In this document: positions 8,469 through 16,832 of the stretch, in pieces
How positions within the stretch are numbered: position 1 is the first letter of the stretch
Layout: each line of letters opens with the position of its first letter
The notes under the pieces: generated by a model
The model's database searches: none
What the model saw: only the letters and a program-made list of their open reading frames with translations
What the model was told of the DNA's origin: nothing
Assembly (NCBI GenBank): GCA_035545855.1
Contig: DASZXK010000206.1
Coordinates: 1-64,000 of the forward strand
Reading direction: 5' to 3'
From: DASZVB01 sp035545855
GTDB taxonomy: Bacteria > Myxococcota_A > Polyangia > Polyangiales > Polyangiaceae
DNA: 64,000 nt
Position numbers and translations under genes: made by a program

Positions 8469-9158
8469 ATGAACGAGCGATCGAGCCACCGTGGACCGAA
8501 GACCCGTGTGATTGGAGCCACGCTCCCCGCCATTCTCCTCGCCGTCTCGGCGGGAGCGGCCCCGCTCGCCGAGCGCGACGGGAGCGTGGACGCGGCGTGC
8601 CCCTGGGGACGCCTGTCCGACGGAAAGGGCCGGCTGCTCCGCTGCCTGAGTCGCGAGGAAGCCCACCGTCTCCAGGCGGCGACCCCGCCGGCGGAGCCGC
8701 CCGGCGACCCGGCGCGGGAAGAACCTCCGCCGGTCGCGTCGGGGACGCCCGCTCCGCCGTCGGCCGCGCCTCCCGCGCCGCCTCCCGTCACTCCCGCTCC
8801 CGCGCCCGAGCGCGACGTCCGTCCCGAGCCGGCATTCGCCGTCGAGATCGCGCCGATCGTCGCCGACGAGGGCGCGCTCCCCGACGCACTGAAGAGCCTC
8901 CGGAAGGCCGCCGACAGGTACGTCGAGTGCGTGGAGAAGAACGGCGGCCTCGCGGAAGAGCGCGGCGAGGTCGAGCTCCGCTTCCTCGTCCAGGGGCGCG
9001 GGCGCGCGGAGGGCGTGAGCGTGAAGAAGCGGAAGGGCGTCTCCGAGCTCGCGGCGAAGTGCATCGCCGGAGTCGTCGATCGGCGCTACGTCGGATATCC
9101 CGAGGCGCCGGCCGTCGGGGCGACGGCATCGTTCACCGTCACCAAGAAGAAGCGGTGA
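8469..9158 (+). CDS. Exported Pro-rich protein with AgmX/TonB-like C-terminal domain
   Basis: A 229-aa protein with an N-terminal hydrophobic signal (VIGATLPAILLAVSAGAA), a Pro/Ala-rich linker (about 73-120) that could span the periplasm, and a C-terminal domain of about 90 residues (YVECVEKN, GEVELRFLVQGRGRAEGVSV, AAKCIAGVVDRRYVGYP). That domain resembles the AgmX/PglI or TonB C-terminal fold common in myxobacteria: two Cys, a central strand pair and a FxVxxxG pattern. Its stop overlaps the GTG of the MutS-like gene (GTGA). A role in envelope energy transduction or gliding-type machinery is possible but unproven. Confidence 0.7.
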   Translation: MNERSSHRGPKTRVIGATLPAILLAVSAGAAPLAERDGSVDAACPWGRLSDGKGRLLRCLSREEAHRLQAATPPAEPPGDPAREEPPPVASGTPAPPSAAPPAPPPVTPAPAPERDVRPEPAFAVEIAPIVADEGALPDALKSLRKAADRYVECVEKNGGLAEERGEVELRFLVQGRGRAEGVSVKKRKGVSELAAKCIAGVVDRRYVGYPEAPAVGATASFTVTKKKR

Positions 9159-11053
9159 CCGACTCTCCTTCCGCGGACGCCCCGCGCCGCGGCAGCACGG
9201 CGCTCTACGACGCGCGCGCCGCCCGTCATCGCGCGGACGCCGAGGCTCTCGGGCGGCGCTCGCGCCTCGTCTCGAACCTGCGCGGGCTCGCGTTCGGGGT
9301 CGCGGCGGTCTGCAGTCTCACCGCGACGCTCGGACACCACGGTCCGTCCGGGCCGGCCGCCGTCGCCGGCTTCGTCGCGTTCGTCGGGCTCGTGATCTGG
9401 CACGCGCGCGTCATCCGGGCGGAGGACGCCGCGCTCCGGGCCCTTCGTGTCAACGTGGACGCCGCCGCGCGCACGACGCTCGCGTGGCGCGAGCTCGCCG
9501 CCGACGGCGCGCGGTTCTCGGGCACGGACCACCCGTACGCCTCGGACCTGGATCTCTTCGGACGGGGCTCCGTCTATCAGCGCCTGTCCGTCGCGCACAC
9601 GCGCTTCGGCGAGGACGCCCTCGCGCGCTTCCTCACCGAGCCCGCGCCGGTGTCCGTCGTCCACGCGCGCCAGGAAGCGGCGCGGGCTCTCGCGCCGCGC
9701 CTGGACGATCGGCAAGCGCTCGAAGCGCTCGCCATCGCCGTCGTGGAAGCGACCGCGGAATCGCCGGGCAATCGAGCCCCCTGGAAGTCCAGGAAGAAGG
9801 AAGGCCCGCCGGATCCGGAGCCGCTTCTCGCCTGGGCGGAGGGGGACACGTGGCTCGCGAAGCGGCCGGTGCTGGTCGGGCTCGCGTACGTCCTCCCGCC
9901 GCTCACGCTCCTCGCCCTGTCGCTCGGGAGCACGCTGCACCTTCCGTCCGGTGCGTGGCTCGTGCCGTTCGTCGCGTCGGTCCTCGTCGTCGCGCAGACG
10001 CGAGAGCACGCCGATCGGGTCTTTTCCGCCGTCTCGGCGACGGAGGGCGCGTTCCTCCGCTTCGGTCCGATGTTCGAGCGCATCGAGACGCTCGAGCACT
10101 CCTCCGAACTGCTGGACGCGATCCGGCGCGATCTCCTCGCTTCGGGTGAGCCACCGTCCCGCGCCATGAAGACGTTCGAGCGCGCCGTCGGGTGGTTCGA
10201 GCTGAAGCACAACGGGATGCTCCACGTGCTCGCGAACCTCTTCCTCCTCTGGGACGTGCACTGCGTGCGCATGCTGGAGGCCTGGCAGGAGAGGTCCGGC
10301 AAGAACGTCCGCGGCTGGTTCCGTGCACTCGGCGAGGTCGAGGCACTGTCGTCCTTCGCCGGCCTCGCCTTCGACGAGCCGTCCTTCGCGTGGCCGGAGC
10401 TCGTGGAGACCCCGTGCTTCGAGGCCGTCGGGCTCGGTCACCTGCTTCTTCCCCCGAGCGCGCGCGTGTCGAACGACGTTTCGCTGCCCGAGGCGGGGCG
10501 GGCGCTCCTCATCACCGGCTCGAACATGTCCGGGAAGAGCACCCTGCTGCGGTCGATGGGGCTCGCCGCGGTGCTCGCGTTCGCCGGGGCTCCCGTCCCG
10601 GCTTCGAGGCTCCGGCTCTCGCCCCTGGCCGTTCGAACGAGCATCCGGATCTCGGACTCGCTCGCAGCGGGCGTGAGTCACTTCTACGCCGAGGTTGCCC
10701 GCCTGAAGGCGGTCGTCGACGCGACGGCCGGTTCGGTACCGGTCTTTTTCCTGCTCGATGAAATTCTCCACGGGACGAATTCCCACGAGCGGCAGGTGGG
10801 CGCCCGATGGGTGCTCGCCGAGCTGATCCGGAAAGGAGCCCTGGGCGCCGTCTCCACTCACGACCAGGGGCTCTGCGAGCTCCCGGAGCCGCTGATGTCC
10901 CGCGTGGTGCAGTGCCATTTCCGGGAGAGCGTCGCGGAGGACCGCATGACGTTCGACTACCGTTTGCGGCCCGGCCCCGTGTCGGGTGGTAACGCCCTGC
11001 GCCTCATGCGGCTCGTCGGACTGGACGTTCCGCTGGAAGGCCCGCCCGCTTGA
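9155..11053 (+). CDS. Membrane-anchored MutS-like ATPase
   Basis: A 632-aa protein whose C-terminal third is a MutS-type ABC ATPase: Walker A ITGSNMSGKSTLLRSMG (about residue 451), the SRLRLSP and IRISDSLAAGVSHFYAEV segments, Walker B FFLLDEILHGTNSHER (about 528) and the switch VSTHDQGL. It lacks the N-terminal mismatch-recognition domain of MutS and instead has two pairs of hydrophobic segments (about 42-85 and 225-275). It is therefore probably a membrane protein, not a mismatch-repair MutS. Similar MutS-family proteins of about 600 aa are known in several phyla, with unclear function. The GTG start overlaps the upstream gene's stop. Confidence 0.82.
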   Translation: MTDSPSADAPRRGSTALYDARAARHRADAEALGRRSRLVSNLRGLAFGVAAVCSLTATLGHHGPSGPAAVAGFVAFVGLVIWHARVIRAEDAALRALRVNVDAAARTTLAWRELAADGARFSGTDHPYASDLDLFGRGSVYQRLSVAHTRFGEDALARFLTEPAPVSVVHARQEAARALAPRLDDRQALEALAIAVVEATAESPGNRAPWKSRKKEGPPDPEPLLAWAEGDTWLAKRPVLVGLAYVLPPLTLLALSLGSTLHLPSGAWLVPFVASVLVVAQTREHADRVFSAVSATEGAFLRFGPMFERIETLEHSSELLDAIRRDLLASGEPPSRAMKTFERAVGWFELKHNGMLHVLANLFLLWDVHCVRMLEAWQERSGKNVRGWFRALGEVEALSSFAGLAFDEPSFAWPELVETPCFEAVGLGHLLLPPSARVSNDVSLPEAGRALLITGSNMSGKSTLLRSMGLAAVLAFAGAPVPASRLRLSPLAVRTSIRISDSLAAGVSHFYAEVARLKAVVDATAGSVPVFFLLDEILHGTNSHERQVGARWVLAELIRKGALGAVSTHDQGLCELPEPLMSRVVQCHFRESVAEDRMTFDYRLRPGPVSGGNALRLMRLVGLDVPLEGPPA

Positions 11054-11243
11054 AGGCATGGGGTTCACCCACTCCCACCTACATGCCGGATGTCCCGAAG
11101 TTTCGGCCATCTCCCCGCTTGACGGGCCTGACACGTGGAAATACGGTCCCCGCCGAGCCGAGCGTGGGACTCGAACCCACTTGCTCAGGGGCTCCGGGGT
11201 TCGGGCGGACGTGAACCGTTTCCCCTCTCCGCGAGTCCCTGCA

Positions 11244-11249
11244 TATAAT
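11244..11249 (+). promoter_or_regulatory. Perfect TATAAT -10 box
   Basis: An exact TATAAT lies 25 bp before the GTG start of the first FHA-GGDEF gene, which stands out in such GC-rich DNA. The matching -35 (around 11219-11226, TTTCCC-like) is poor. The predicted transcript would have a leader of only about 20 nt. Confidence 0.5.
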
Positions 11250-11274
11250 TTCGGGGTTCAGGCGAACGTTCGGC

Positions 11275-12174
11275 GTGAGTGATTTCGACGAAAAGACCAG
11301 GGTTACGCAGGTCATCCAGGGAAAGCTGGACGACGAACCCGCGGAAACCGGCAACGATTGTCTCGTCGTGATCTACACGAAGGAGCCGAACCTGCTGGGC
11401 AAGCGGTTCGTCCTCGAAGGCCCCAAGGTTCGCGTCGGTCGCGGCGCAGACAACCAGATCGTCCTCGAGGGCGACTCCGTCTCGCGACAGCACGCGCATT
11501 TCGAGCGACGCGGTAACCACTGGTACGTCGTGGACGACGGCTCCACGAACGGCACCTACGTGAACGAGAAGCAGATCGTCCGGGAGACGATCCTCCGCAC
11601 GAACGATCGCACGAAGGTCGGTCCGACGATCCTCAAGTACCTCTCCGGCGCCGACGCCGAGGCGAAGTACCACGAGGAAATCTACCGGATGACCATCGTG
11701 GACGGCCTCACGCAGATCCACAACAAGCGCTACCTGTTCGAGTCGCTCGAGCGAGAGATCATCCGCGCCCGCCGTCACGATCGGCCCCTCAGCGCGCTGA
11801 TGTTCGACATCGACTTCTTCAAGCGCATCAACGACCACTACGGTCACCTCGCCGGGGACTACGTCCTCCGGGAGCTCGCCGAGGTCGTGCAGAATCGCAT
11901 CCGGCGAGACGAAGTGTTCGCTCGCTACGGCGGCGAGGAGTTCTGCATCGTGCTGCCCGAGACGACGATGGACGGCGCGACCGCCCTCGCCGAGAACATC
12001 CGCGAGAAGGTCGCCGAGCACTCGTTCGTGTTCCAGGGCGAGAAGATCCCGGTCACGATCAGCATCGGCTGCGCCCTCGTCCGCGAGAACGACACGGCGA
12101 CGGAGCTCATCCAGCGCGCCGACGAGAAGCTCTACGAGGCGAAACGCGGGGGGCGGAACCGCGTTTGCTGGTAG
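11275..12174 (+). CDS. FHA-GGDEF diguanylate cyclase, copy 1
   Basis: A 299-aa cytoplasmic protein. The FHA phosphothreonine-binding domain (about 28-118) has VGRGADN, SVSRQHA and DDGSTNGTYVN. The GGDEF domain (about 135-298) has DGLTQIHNKRYL, FDIDFFKRINDHYGH and an intact catalytic RYGGEEF (about 217-223), so c-di-GMP synthesis is expected. The position of the RxxD inhibitory site reads RRDE, so product inhibition may be weak or lost. A perfect TATAAT lies just upstream. It is followed after 9 bp by the aminotransferase of the LuxE/LuxC triad. A paralogue with the same architecture lies on the far side of that triad. Confidence 0.92.
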   Translation: MSDFDEKTRVTQVIQGKLDDEPAETGNDCLVVIYTKEPNLLGKRFVLEGPKVRVGRGADNQIVLEGDSVSRQHAHFERRGNHWYVVDDGSTNGTYVNEKQIVRETILRTNDRTKVGPTILKYLSGADAEAKYHEEIYRMTIVDGLTQIHNKRYLFESLEREIIRARRHDRPLSALMFDIDFFKRINDHYGHLAGDYVLRELAEVVQNRIRRDEVFARYGGEEFCIVLPETTMDGATALAENIREKVAEHSFVFQGEKIPVTISIGCALVRENDTATELIQRADEKLYEAKRGGRNRVCW

Positions 12175-12183
12175 AGCCTGGGC

Positions 12184-13539
12184 GTGACCTCCCACGCGCA
12201 TCTCCTGGTCACCGGTAGCGACCCGCCCGCGATCGTCGCGCGGCCGCCGGGGCCCGAGTCACGCTCGTGGCTCGTCCGGGCCTCGCACGTCGCGGCGCCC
12301 ATGGGGCCCGCGCCCGCGTCCCGGAAGGGCGTCGTCGTCCGGGACGCTCCGTCGAGCTCCGTCGTGTACTCGGAGGCGCGCGGCGACAACGTCGTGGACG
12401 TCGACGGCAACCGCTACGTCGACCTCGCCGCCGGGTTCGGCGCGATGCTCCTCGGTCACGGCCACCCCGCGATCCGTCGCGTGCTCGAGCTCGCGTCGGC
12501 GCGGATCTTCCAGGCCCTCGGGGACGTGCACCCCTCGGACGCCAAGATTGCCCTCCAGGAGCGGCTCGCCGCGCTCTACCCGGAGCGCGGCGCCCGGGTC
12601 ATCGTCGCTCAGTCCGGCGCGGACGCCGTGACCGCGGCGCTCCAGACGGCCGTCCTCGCGACGGGGAGGTCCGGCGTGATCGCCTTCCGCGGCGCCTATC
12701 ACGGGCTCTCCTACGCGCCGCTCGCCGCGTGCGGGCTCCGCGAGAGCTACCGGGAGCCGTTCTCCGCGCAGCTCGGCTCGCACGTGACGTTCGTCTCGTA
12801 TCCGGCGGATCGCGAAGACGCCGCGCGCTCGCTCGAAGAGGTCGAGGCGCGGCTCTCGGCCGGGGACGTCTCCGCCGTGCTGGTGGAGCCGGTCCTCGGC
12901 CGCGGAGGATGCGTCGTGCCGCCAGCGGGTTTCCTGACGGAGCTCGCGGCGCTCGCGAAGGCGCACGGCGCGCTGCTCGTCGCGGACGAGATCTGGACCG
13001 GACTCGGGCGTACCGGCTCCTTGCTCCGCTCCGTCGAGGAAGGCGTCGTTCCGGACGTCTTCTGTCTCGGCAAGGGGCTCGGCGGAGGGCTTCCGCTCAG
13101 CGCCTGCGTCGGCTCCGACGCGGTGATGCGGAGCTGGCGACGGGAGCGCGAGGTCGTGCAGACGAGCACGTTCGCCGGCGCGCCGCTCGCCTGCGCCGCG
13201 GGGATCGCGACGCTCGACGTGCTCTCGCGGGAGAAGCTCGTCGCTCGGAGTCGGGAGCTCGGCGCGCGCTTCCTCGCGGAGCTCCGGGACGGACTCCGTG
13301 GGCTCGCGAGCGTCGCGGACGTCCGCGGGGTCGGTCTCATGATCGGCATCGACCTCGGTCCGCGTCCCGGAGCGGCGACGGTGGTGCTCCGTCGCCTGCT
13401 CGAGCGCGGGTACCTCGTGTCCACGGGCGGGGGCGGGCGCGAGGTGGTCGTTCTCACGCCGGCGCTCACGCTCGGCGAGGGGCAGATCGCGCCGTTCGTG
13501 GCCGCTGCCCGCGACGCGCTCGAGGCGCCGCCGTCGTGA
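12184..13539 (+). CDS. Class III PLP aminotransferase of a LuxE/LuxC triad
   Basis: A 451-aa class III (acetylornithine/GABA-type) aminotransferase. The fold-type I signature is clear: the N-terminal VDVDGNRYVDLAAGFGAMLLGHGHP, GADAVTAALQTAV with FRGAYHGLSY, the Asp motif LLVADEIWTGLGRTG, and the Schiff-base Lys297 in CLGKGLGGGLPL. The usual substrate is an omega-amine or an aldehyde. Its stop overlaps the start of the LuxE-like gene (GTGA), and that gene overlaps the LuxC-like gene in the same way. The aldehyde made by the reductase is therefore a plausible amino acceptor, giving an amine; this is inference. The start is GTG 12184. Confidence 0.9.
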   Translation: MTSHAHLLVTGSDPPAIVARPPGPESRSWLVRASHVAAPMGPAPASRKGVVVRDAPSSSVVYSEARGDNVVDVDGNRYVDLAAGFGAMLLGHGHPAIRRVLELASARIFQALGDVHPSDAKIALQERLAALYPERGARVIVAQSGADAVTAALQTAVLATGRSGVIAFRGAYHGLSYAPLAACGLRESYREPFSAQLGSHVTFVSYPADREDAARSLEEVEARLSAGDVSAVLVEPVLGRGGCVVPPAGFLTELAALAKAHGALLVADEIWTGLGRTGSLLRSVEEGVVPDVFCLGKGLGGGLPLSACVGSDAVMRSWRREREVVQTSTFAGAPLACAAGIATLDVLSREKLVARSRELGARFLAELRDGLRGLASVADVRGVGLMIGIDLGPRPGAATVVLRRLLERGYLVSTGGGGREVVVLTPALTLGEGQIAPFVAAARDALEAPPS

Positions 13540-14645
13540 CCCCGGTCGAGCGCTCCGACGCGCTCCACGCGCGGGTCCGTGCGCTGGCGGCGGCGAAAGA
13601 GGCCCTCTCCCCCGAGGAGTTCGACGCTCTCGCGAGCGACATCGCTCGCTTCCAGTTCGAGACGATCCCCGCGTTCCGGCGGCTCGTGCTCGCTCGCGGC
13701 GGCGAACGGCTCCTCGCCCGCGCGGACGACGTCCCTGCCGTACCCGTGGAGGCCTTCCGGCTCTCGCGAGTCGCCGCGCACCCGGCATCGGCCGACGAGG
13801 TCCGCTTCGAGACGAGCGGGACGACGGGAGCCGCGCGCGGGATCCACCCGATGCGGACGACCGCGACCTATCGCGCGCTCGCGCTCGCGTGGGGGAGGCG
13901 AGCGCTCCTCGCGGGCCCTGGTCCAGTCACGGTCGCCGCGCTCGCGCCGGACCCGGGGGCGAATCCGACGTCGTCGCTCGGGTTCATGATGCGGGCGTTC
14001 CTCGAGACCTTCGACGTCGCCTCGTCCCGCGAGGGCGCGAGCACGCGGTTCCTCGCGTCGCCCGACGGCGTCGACGTCGCGGGGCTCCTCCGCGTCGTCG
14101 CCGCCGCGGAGGAGCGACGGACGCCGCTCCTGCTCCTCTCGACGTCCTTCGCGCTGGTCCTCCTGCTCGACGAGCTCGGCGGAGCTCGGCTCCCGCTCCC
14201 GGAGGGCTCGGTCGTCATGCAGACCGGGGGCTTCAAGGGCAAGACGCGCGAGGTGAAGCGGGCCGATCTCGACGTCGCGCTCGCGCGGGCCTTCGGCGTT
14301 TCGCGTGCCTCGATCGTGGCCGAGTACGGGATGACGGAGCTCTCGAGTCAGCTCTACGAGGGCACGGTCCCCGGCGCGGAGCTCGCGGCCGCTCCCGGCA
14401 TCCTCGTGCCGCCGCCGTGGCTCCGCGTCACTCCGGTCGATCCGGAGACGCTCGCGCCCGTGGAGGAAGGGCTCGCGCGGTTCGTCGATCTCGGCAACGT
14501 GGACTCGGCGGTGGCGGTCGTCACGCGGGACGTGGTCCGGCGCCGCGGGCCGGGCATCGAGCTCCTCGGTCGTTCGAAGGACGCGGAGCCGCGCGGCTGT
14601 TCGCTCTCCATCGAGGCGATGGTGCTCGCTCGGAGCGCGCCGTGA
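13536..14645 (+). CDS. LuxE-like acyl-protein synthetase
   Basis: A 369-aa acyl-activating enzyme of the LuxE family, which adenylates a fatty acid and passes the acyl group to an enzyme Cys for reduction by LuxC. Visible features: the N-terminal helix FQFETIPAFRRLV, the adenylate loop FETSGTTGAARG (about 91-102), QTGGFKGKTREV, EYGMTELSSQLY, and the C-terminal RGCSLSIEAM containing Cys355, which sits where LuxE carries its acyl-accepting Cys. GTG at 13536 overlaps the aminotransferase stop, and its own stop overlaps the luxC-like start. No luciferase (luxAB) or luxD gene is near, so bioluminescence is unlikely. Confidence 0.88.
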   Translation: MTPVERSDALHARVRALAAAKEALSPEEFDALASDIARFQFETIPAFRRLVLARGGERLLARADDVPAVPVEAFRLSRVAAHPASADEVRFETSGTTGAARGIHPMRTTATYRALALAWGRRALLAGPGPVTVAALAPDPGANPTSSLGFMMRAFLETFDVASSREGASTRFLASPDGVDVAGLLRVVAAAEERRTPLLLLSTSFALVLLLDELGGARLPLPEGSVVMQTGGFKGKTREVKRADLDVALARAFGVSRASIVAEYGMTELSSQLYEGTVPGAELAAAPGILVPPPWLRVTPVDPETLAPVEEGLARFVDLGNVDSAVAVVTRDVVRRRGPGIELLGRSKDAEPRGCSLSIEAMVLARSAP

Positions 14646-15712
14646 CGGACGCGCCCCCTCTGGAGCGCGTCCGCGCCATCCTGCGCGCCGCCGCTCGCAT
14701 CGCGTCCCGGGCGGATCCGCTCGGCGCCGAGGCGCGTCGCGTGCTCCCCGGGACGACGGGCCTTTCGCCCGAGGGAGTCGAGCTCGCGCTCCGGGAGCAC
14801 CTCGAGACCGACCCGGACGAGGCCTCCCTCGAGCGGCTCGTCGCCGGCGTCTCTCCCGCTCCGCGGGCGCACGTGATCCTGAGCGGCACCGTGTTCACCG
14901 GAGCGCTTCGCGCGCTCGCGCTCGCCCTCGCCGCCTCGCCGGACGTCTCGGTGAGGCCCTCGCGGCGCGAACCGGAGATGGTGCGTCTCCTCCACGCGGC
15001 GAGCGGAGGCGGGTTCCGCGTCGTCCCCGAGCTCGAACCGAGCCCCGGCGACGTCGTGTGGGTCTACGGCAAGGACGAGACCGTGGAAGCCGTCCTGCGC
15101 GGCATGCCCGCGGCCGTCAGCGTGCTCGGGCACGGCAGCGGCTTCGGCGTCGTGCTCCTCTCCGCCGACGTGCCCGACGACTCGCTCGCCAGGGACGCCG
15201 AAGGCGTCGCTCGCGACGTCGTTCCGTTCGACCAGCGCGGCTGCCTGAGCCCTCGCATCGTGCTCGTCCAGGGCTCGGAACGGAGCGCGCGCCGGTTCGC
15301 GGAACGTCTCGCCGCGTCGCTCGCGGAGTGGGAAGAGCGCGTGCCGCGTGGAACGCTCGACGACACGGAGCGTGCGGATGCCGTGCGCTACCGCGACACG
15401 ATGCTCTACTCGGGCGAGCTCATCCCCGCGGGAAGCGGCCTCGTCGGCGTGGACGTGTCCGGTGGCGTCGTACTCCCGCCCACCGGACGACACGTTCACG
15501 TCGCACGACCGACGGACCTCGCCGCGACGGCGTTTACGCTCGCGCGCTTCGTGGTCGCCTGGGCCGTGTCGGGGCCGGAGCCGCTCCGGGAGCTCGCGGC
15601 AGCGGTTTTTCCCGAGGCGCGTGGTTCGGCCCTGGGTTCCATGCAGCGACCTCCGCTCGACGGACCGGTCGACGGGAGGACGCGGTTTTTGCGATCCGCC
15701 CGGTCCGGCTAG
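14642..15712 (+). CDS. LuxC-like acyl-CoA/acyl-protein reductase
   Basis: A 356-aa reductase of the LuxC family in the aldehyde-dehydrogenase superfamily, predicted to reduce an enzyme-bound acyl group to an aldehyde with NADPH. The catalytic Cys201 is in PFDQRGCLSPR. Other family landmarks are LSGTVFTGALRAL, a VLGHGSGFGVVL nucleotide-binding segment, and RYRDTMLY. It is shorter than Vibrio LuxC (about 480 aa) at both ends. It is the third gene of the coupled aminotransferase-LuxE-LuxC unit. A second FHA-GGDEF gene begins 33 bp after its stop. The physiological acyl substrate is unknown. Confidence 0.87.
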   Translation: MTDAPPLERVRAILRAAARIASRADPLGAEARRVLPGTTGLSPEGVELALREHLETDPDEASLERLVAGVSPAPRAHVILSGTVFTGALRALALALAASPDVSVRPSRREPEMVRLLHAASGGGFRVVPELEPSPGDVVWVYGKDETVEAVLRGMPAAVSVLGHGSGFGVVLLSADVPDDSLARDAEGVARDVVPFDQRGCLSPRIVLVQGSERSARRFAERLAASLAEWEERVPRGTLDDTERADAVRYRDTMLYSGELIPAGSGLVGVDVSGGVVLPPTGRHVHVARPTDLAATAFTLARFVVAWAVSGPEPLRELAAAVFPEARGSALGSMQRPPLDGPVDGRTRFLRSARSG

Positions 15713-15724
15713 TGCGACGGTCTG

Positions 15725-15733
15725 TGGTATTTT
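15725..15733 (+). promoter_or_regulatory. Possible extended -10 before second FHA-GGDEF gene
   Basis: The sequence TGGTATTTT fits an extended -10 (TGn plus a TATAAT-like hexamer), 13 nt before the GTG at 15746. There is no clear -35. If it is used, the transcript would be nearly leaderless. Confidence 0.3.
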
Positions 15734-15745
15734 GAACGGCTCCGA

Positions 15746-16690
15746 GTGGAAAAGGCCCCCCCGTCGCAGTCGAAGCCTCCCGTCGTCAGCGTCGAGCCCG
15801 CGCGGCTCGAACAGAAGACGCTCACGACGGAGGCATTCTCGCTTCGCCCGCCGAAGATGCGGGACCGCGCCGTGCTCGTCCGGATGGACGGGATCCAGGC
15901 CGGTCAGGTCGCTTCGCTCGACGGACCGGAGACGCGGATCGGGCGGAACGCCGTGAACACGATCGTGGTGGACGACGAGGGCATGAGCCGCTCCCACGTG
16001 CGCGTGTTCTACGAGGACGGTCAGTACTTCGCCGAAGATCTCGGGTCGAGCAACGGCACGTACGTGAACGGAGATCGCATCACCCGGAAGACGCTCTCCG
16101 ACGGCGTCGTCCTCCAGCTCGGACCGCGCGTGTGTTTCCGGTTCTCCCTGACGGACGAGCATCAGGAGAAGATCCTGAGGCAGCTCTACGAGAGCAGCGT
16201 CCGGGACGGCCTGACGGGCGCCTACAATCGGCATTTCCTGAAGGAGCGGCTCGCCACGGAGGTCGCCTACGCGGCTCGCCACAACTCGCAGACGGCCGTC
16301 GTCATGTTCGACGTCGATCACTTCAAGAAGGTGAACGACACCTACGGGCACCCCGCCGGAGACGCCGTGCTGAAGACGGTGTCCGCGACGACGCACCGGA
16401 TGCTCCGCACGGAGGACATCCTCGCCCGTTACGGCGGCGAGGAGTTCGTGCTCCTCCTGCGCGGCGTCGGGCTCACGGGCGCGGCAAAGGCGGGCGAGCG
16501 GCTCCGCCGCGCGATCGAAGCCAGCACGACGACGACGGGCGGGGAGGTGATCCGCGTCACCGTGAGCGTCGGGTGCGCGACGGCGGCGTGCGCCGAGCGT
16601 CTGGACCCCGACGCCATCGTCTCCATCGCCGACCGACGCCTCTATCTCGCGAAGAAGAGCGGAAGAAATCGCGTCGTCGCCGAGGGCTAA
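15746..16690 (+). CDS. FHA-GGDEF diguanylate cyclase, copy 2
   Basis: A 314-aa paralogue of the gene at 11275. It has a longer, Pro/Lys-rich N-terminus (1-40). The FHA domain (about 45-135) has IGRNAVN, GMSRSHVR and DLGSSNGTYVNG. The GGDEF domain (about 150-312) has DGLTGAYNRHFL, FDVDHFKKVNDTYGHPAGD and catalytic RYGGEEF near residue 230. Unlike copy 1 it keeps an intact inhibitory RxxD site (RTED) at the correct spacing before the active site, so the two enzymes may differ in feedback control. The start is GTG at 15746. Confidence 0.92.
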   Translation: MEKAPPSQSKPPVVSVEPARLEQKTLTTEAFSLRPPKMRDRAVLVRMDGIQAGQVASLDGPETRIGRNAVNTIVVDDEGMSRSHVRVFYEDGQYFAEDLGSSNGTYVNGDRITRKTLSDGVVLQLGPRVCFRFSLTDEHQEKILRQLYESSVRDGLTGAYNRHFLKERLATEVAYAARHNSQTAVVMFDVDHFKKVNDTYGHPAGDAVLKTVSATTHRMLRTEDILARYGGEEFVLLLRGVGLTGAAKAGERLRRAIEASTTTTGGEVIRVTVSVGCATAACAERLDPDAIVSIADRRLYLAKKSGRNRVVAEG

Positions 16691-16832
16691 GGAACGCTCG
16701 TCTCCGAGGTAGGTGCGCGGCCTCCACGACCTCCACCTGTGGTCGTTTCCCTCACAAAAACGGCTAGAACGAGCGGTCGGACGTTGGCCCCGGGTTCGAT
16801 TCCATCGTTCCATTGGAGGAACGGGGACCTTC

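Noticed and set aside
9155..11053. Canonical mismatch-repair mutS
   Set aside because: No mismatch-recognition N-terminal domain, and hydrophobic segments are present. Called MutS-like only.
11156..11180. tRNA-like T-arm on the minus strand (GTGGG-TTCGAGT-CCCAC)
   Set aside because: The T-stem and loop are perfect, but no matching 5-prime acceptor strand (GCCGAGC) occurs within 100 nt and no good anticodon arm is visible. No CCA is encoded. Likely chance or a tRNA remnant.
12184..15712. Bioluminescence (lux) operon
   Set aside because: LuxE- and LuxC-like genes are present but no luxA, luxB, luxD or luxG; the third gene is an aminotransferase.
16760..16825. Possible tRNA 3-prime end (GGGTTCGATTCC)
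   Set aside because: The T-stem does not pair (CCGGG against CCATC) and no cloverleaf can be drawn.
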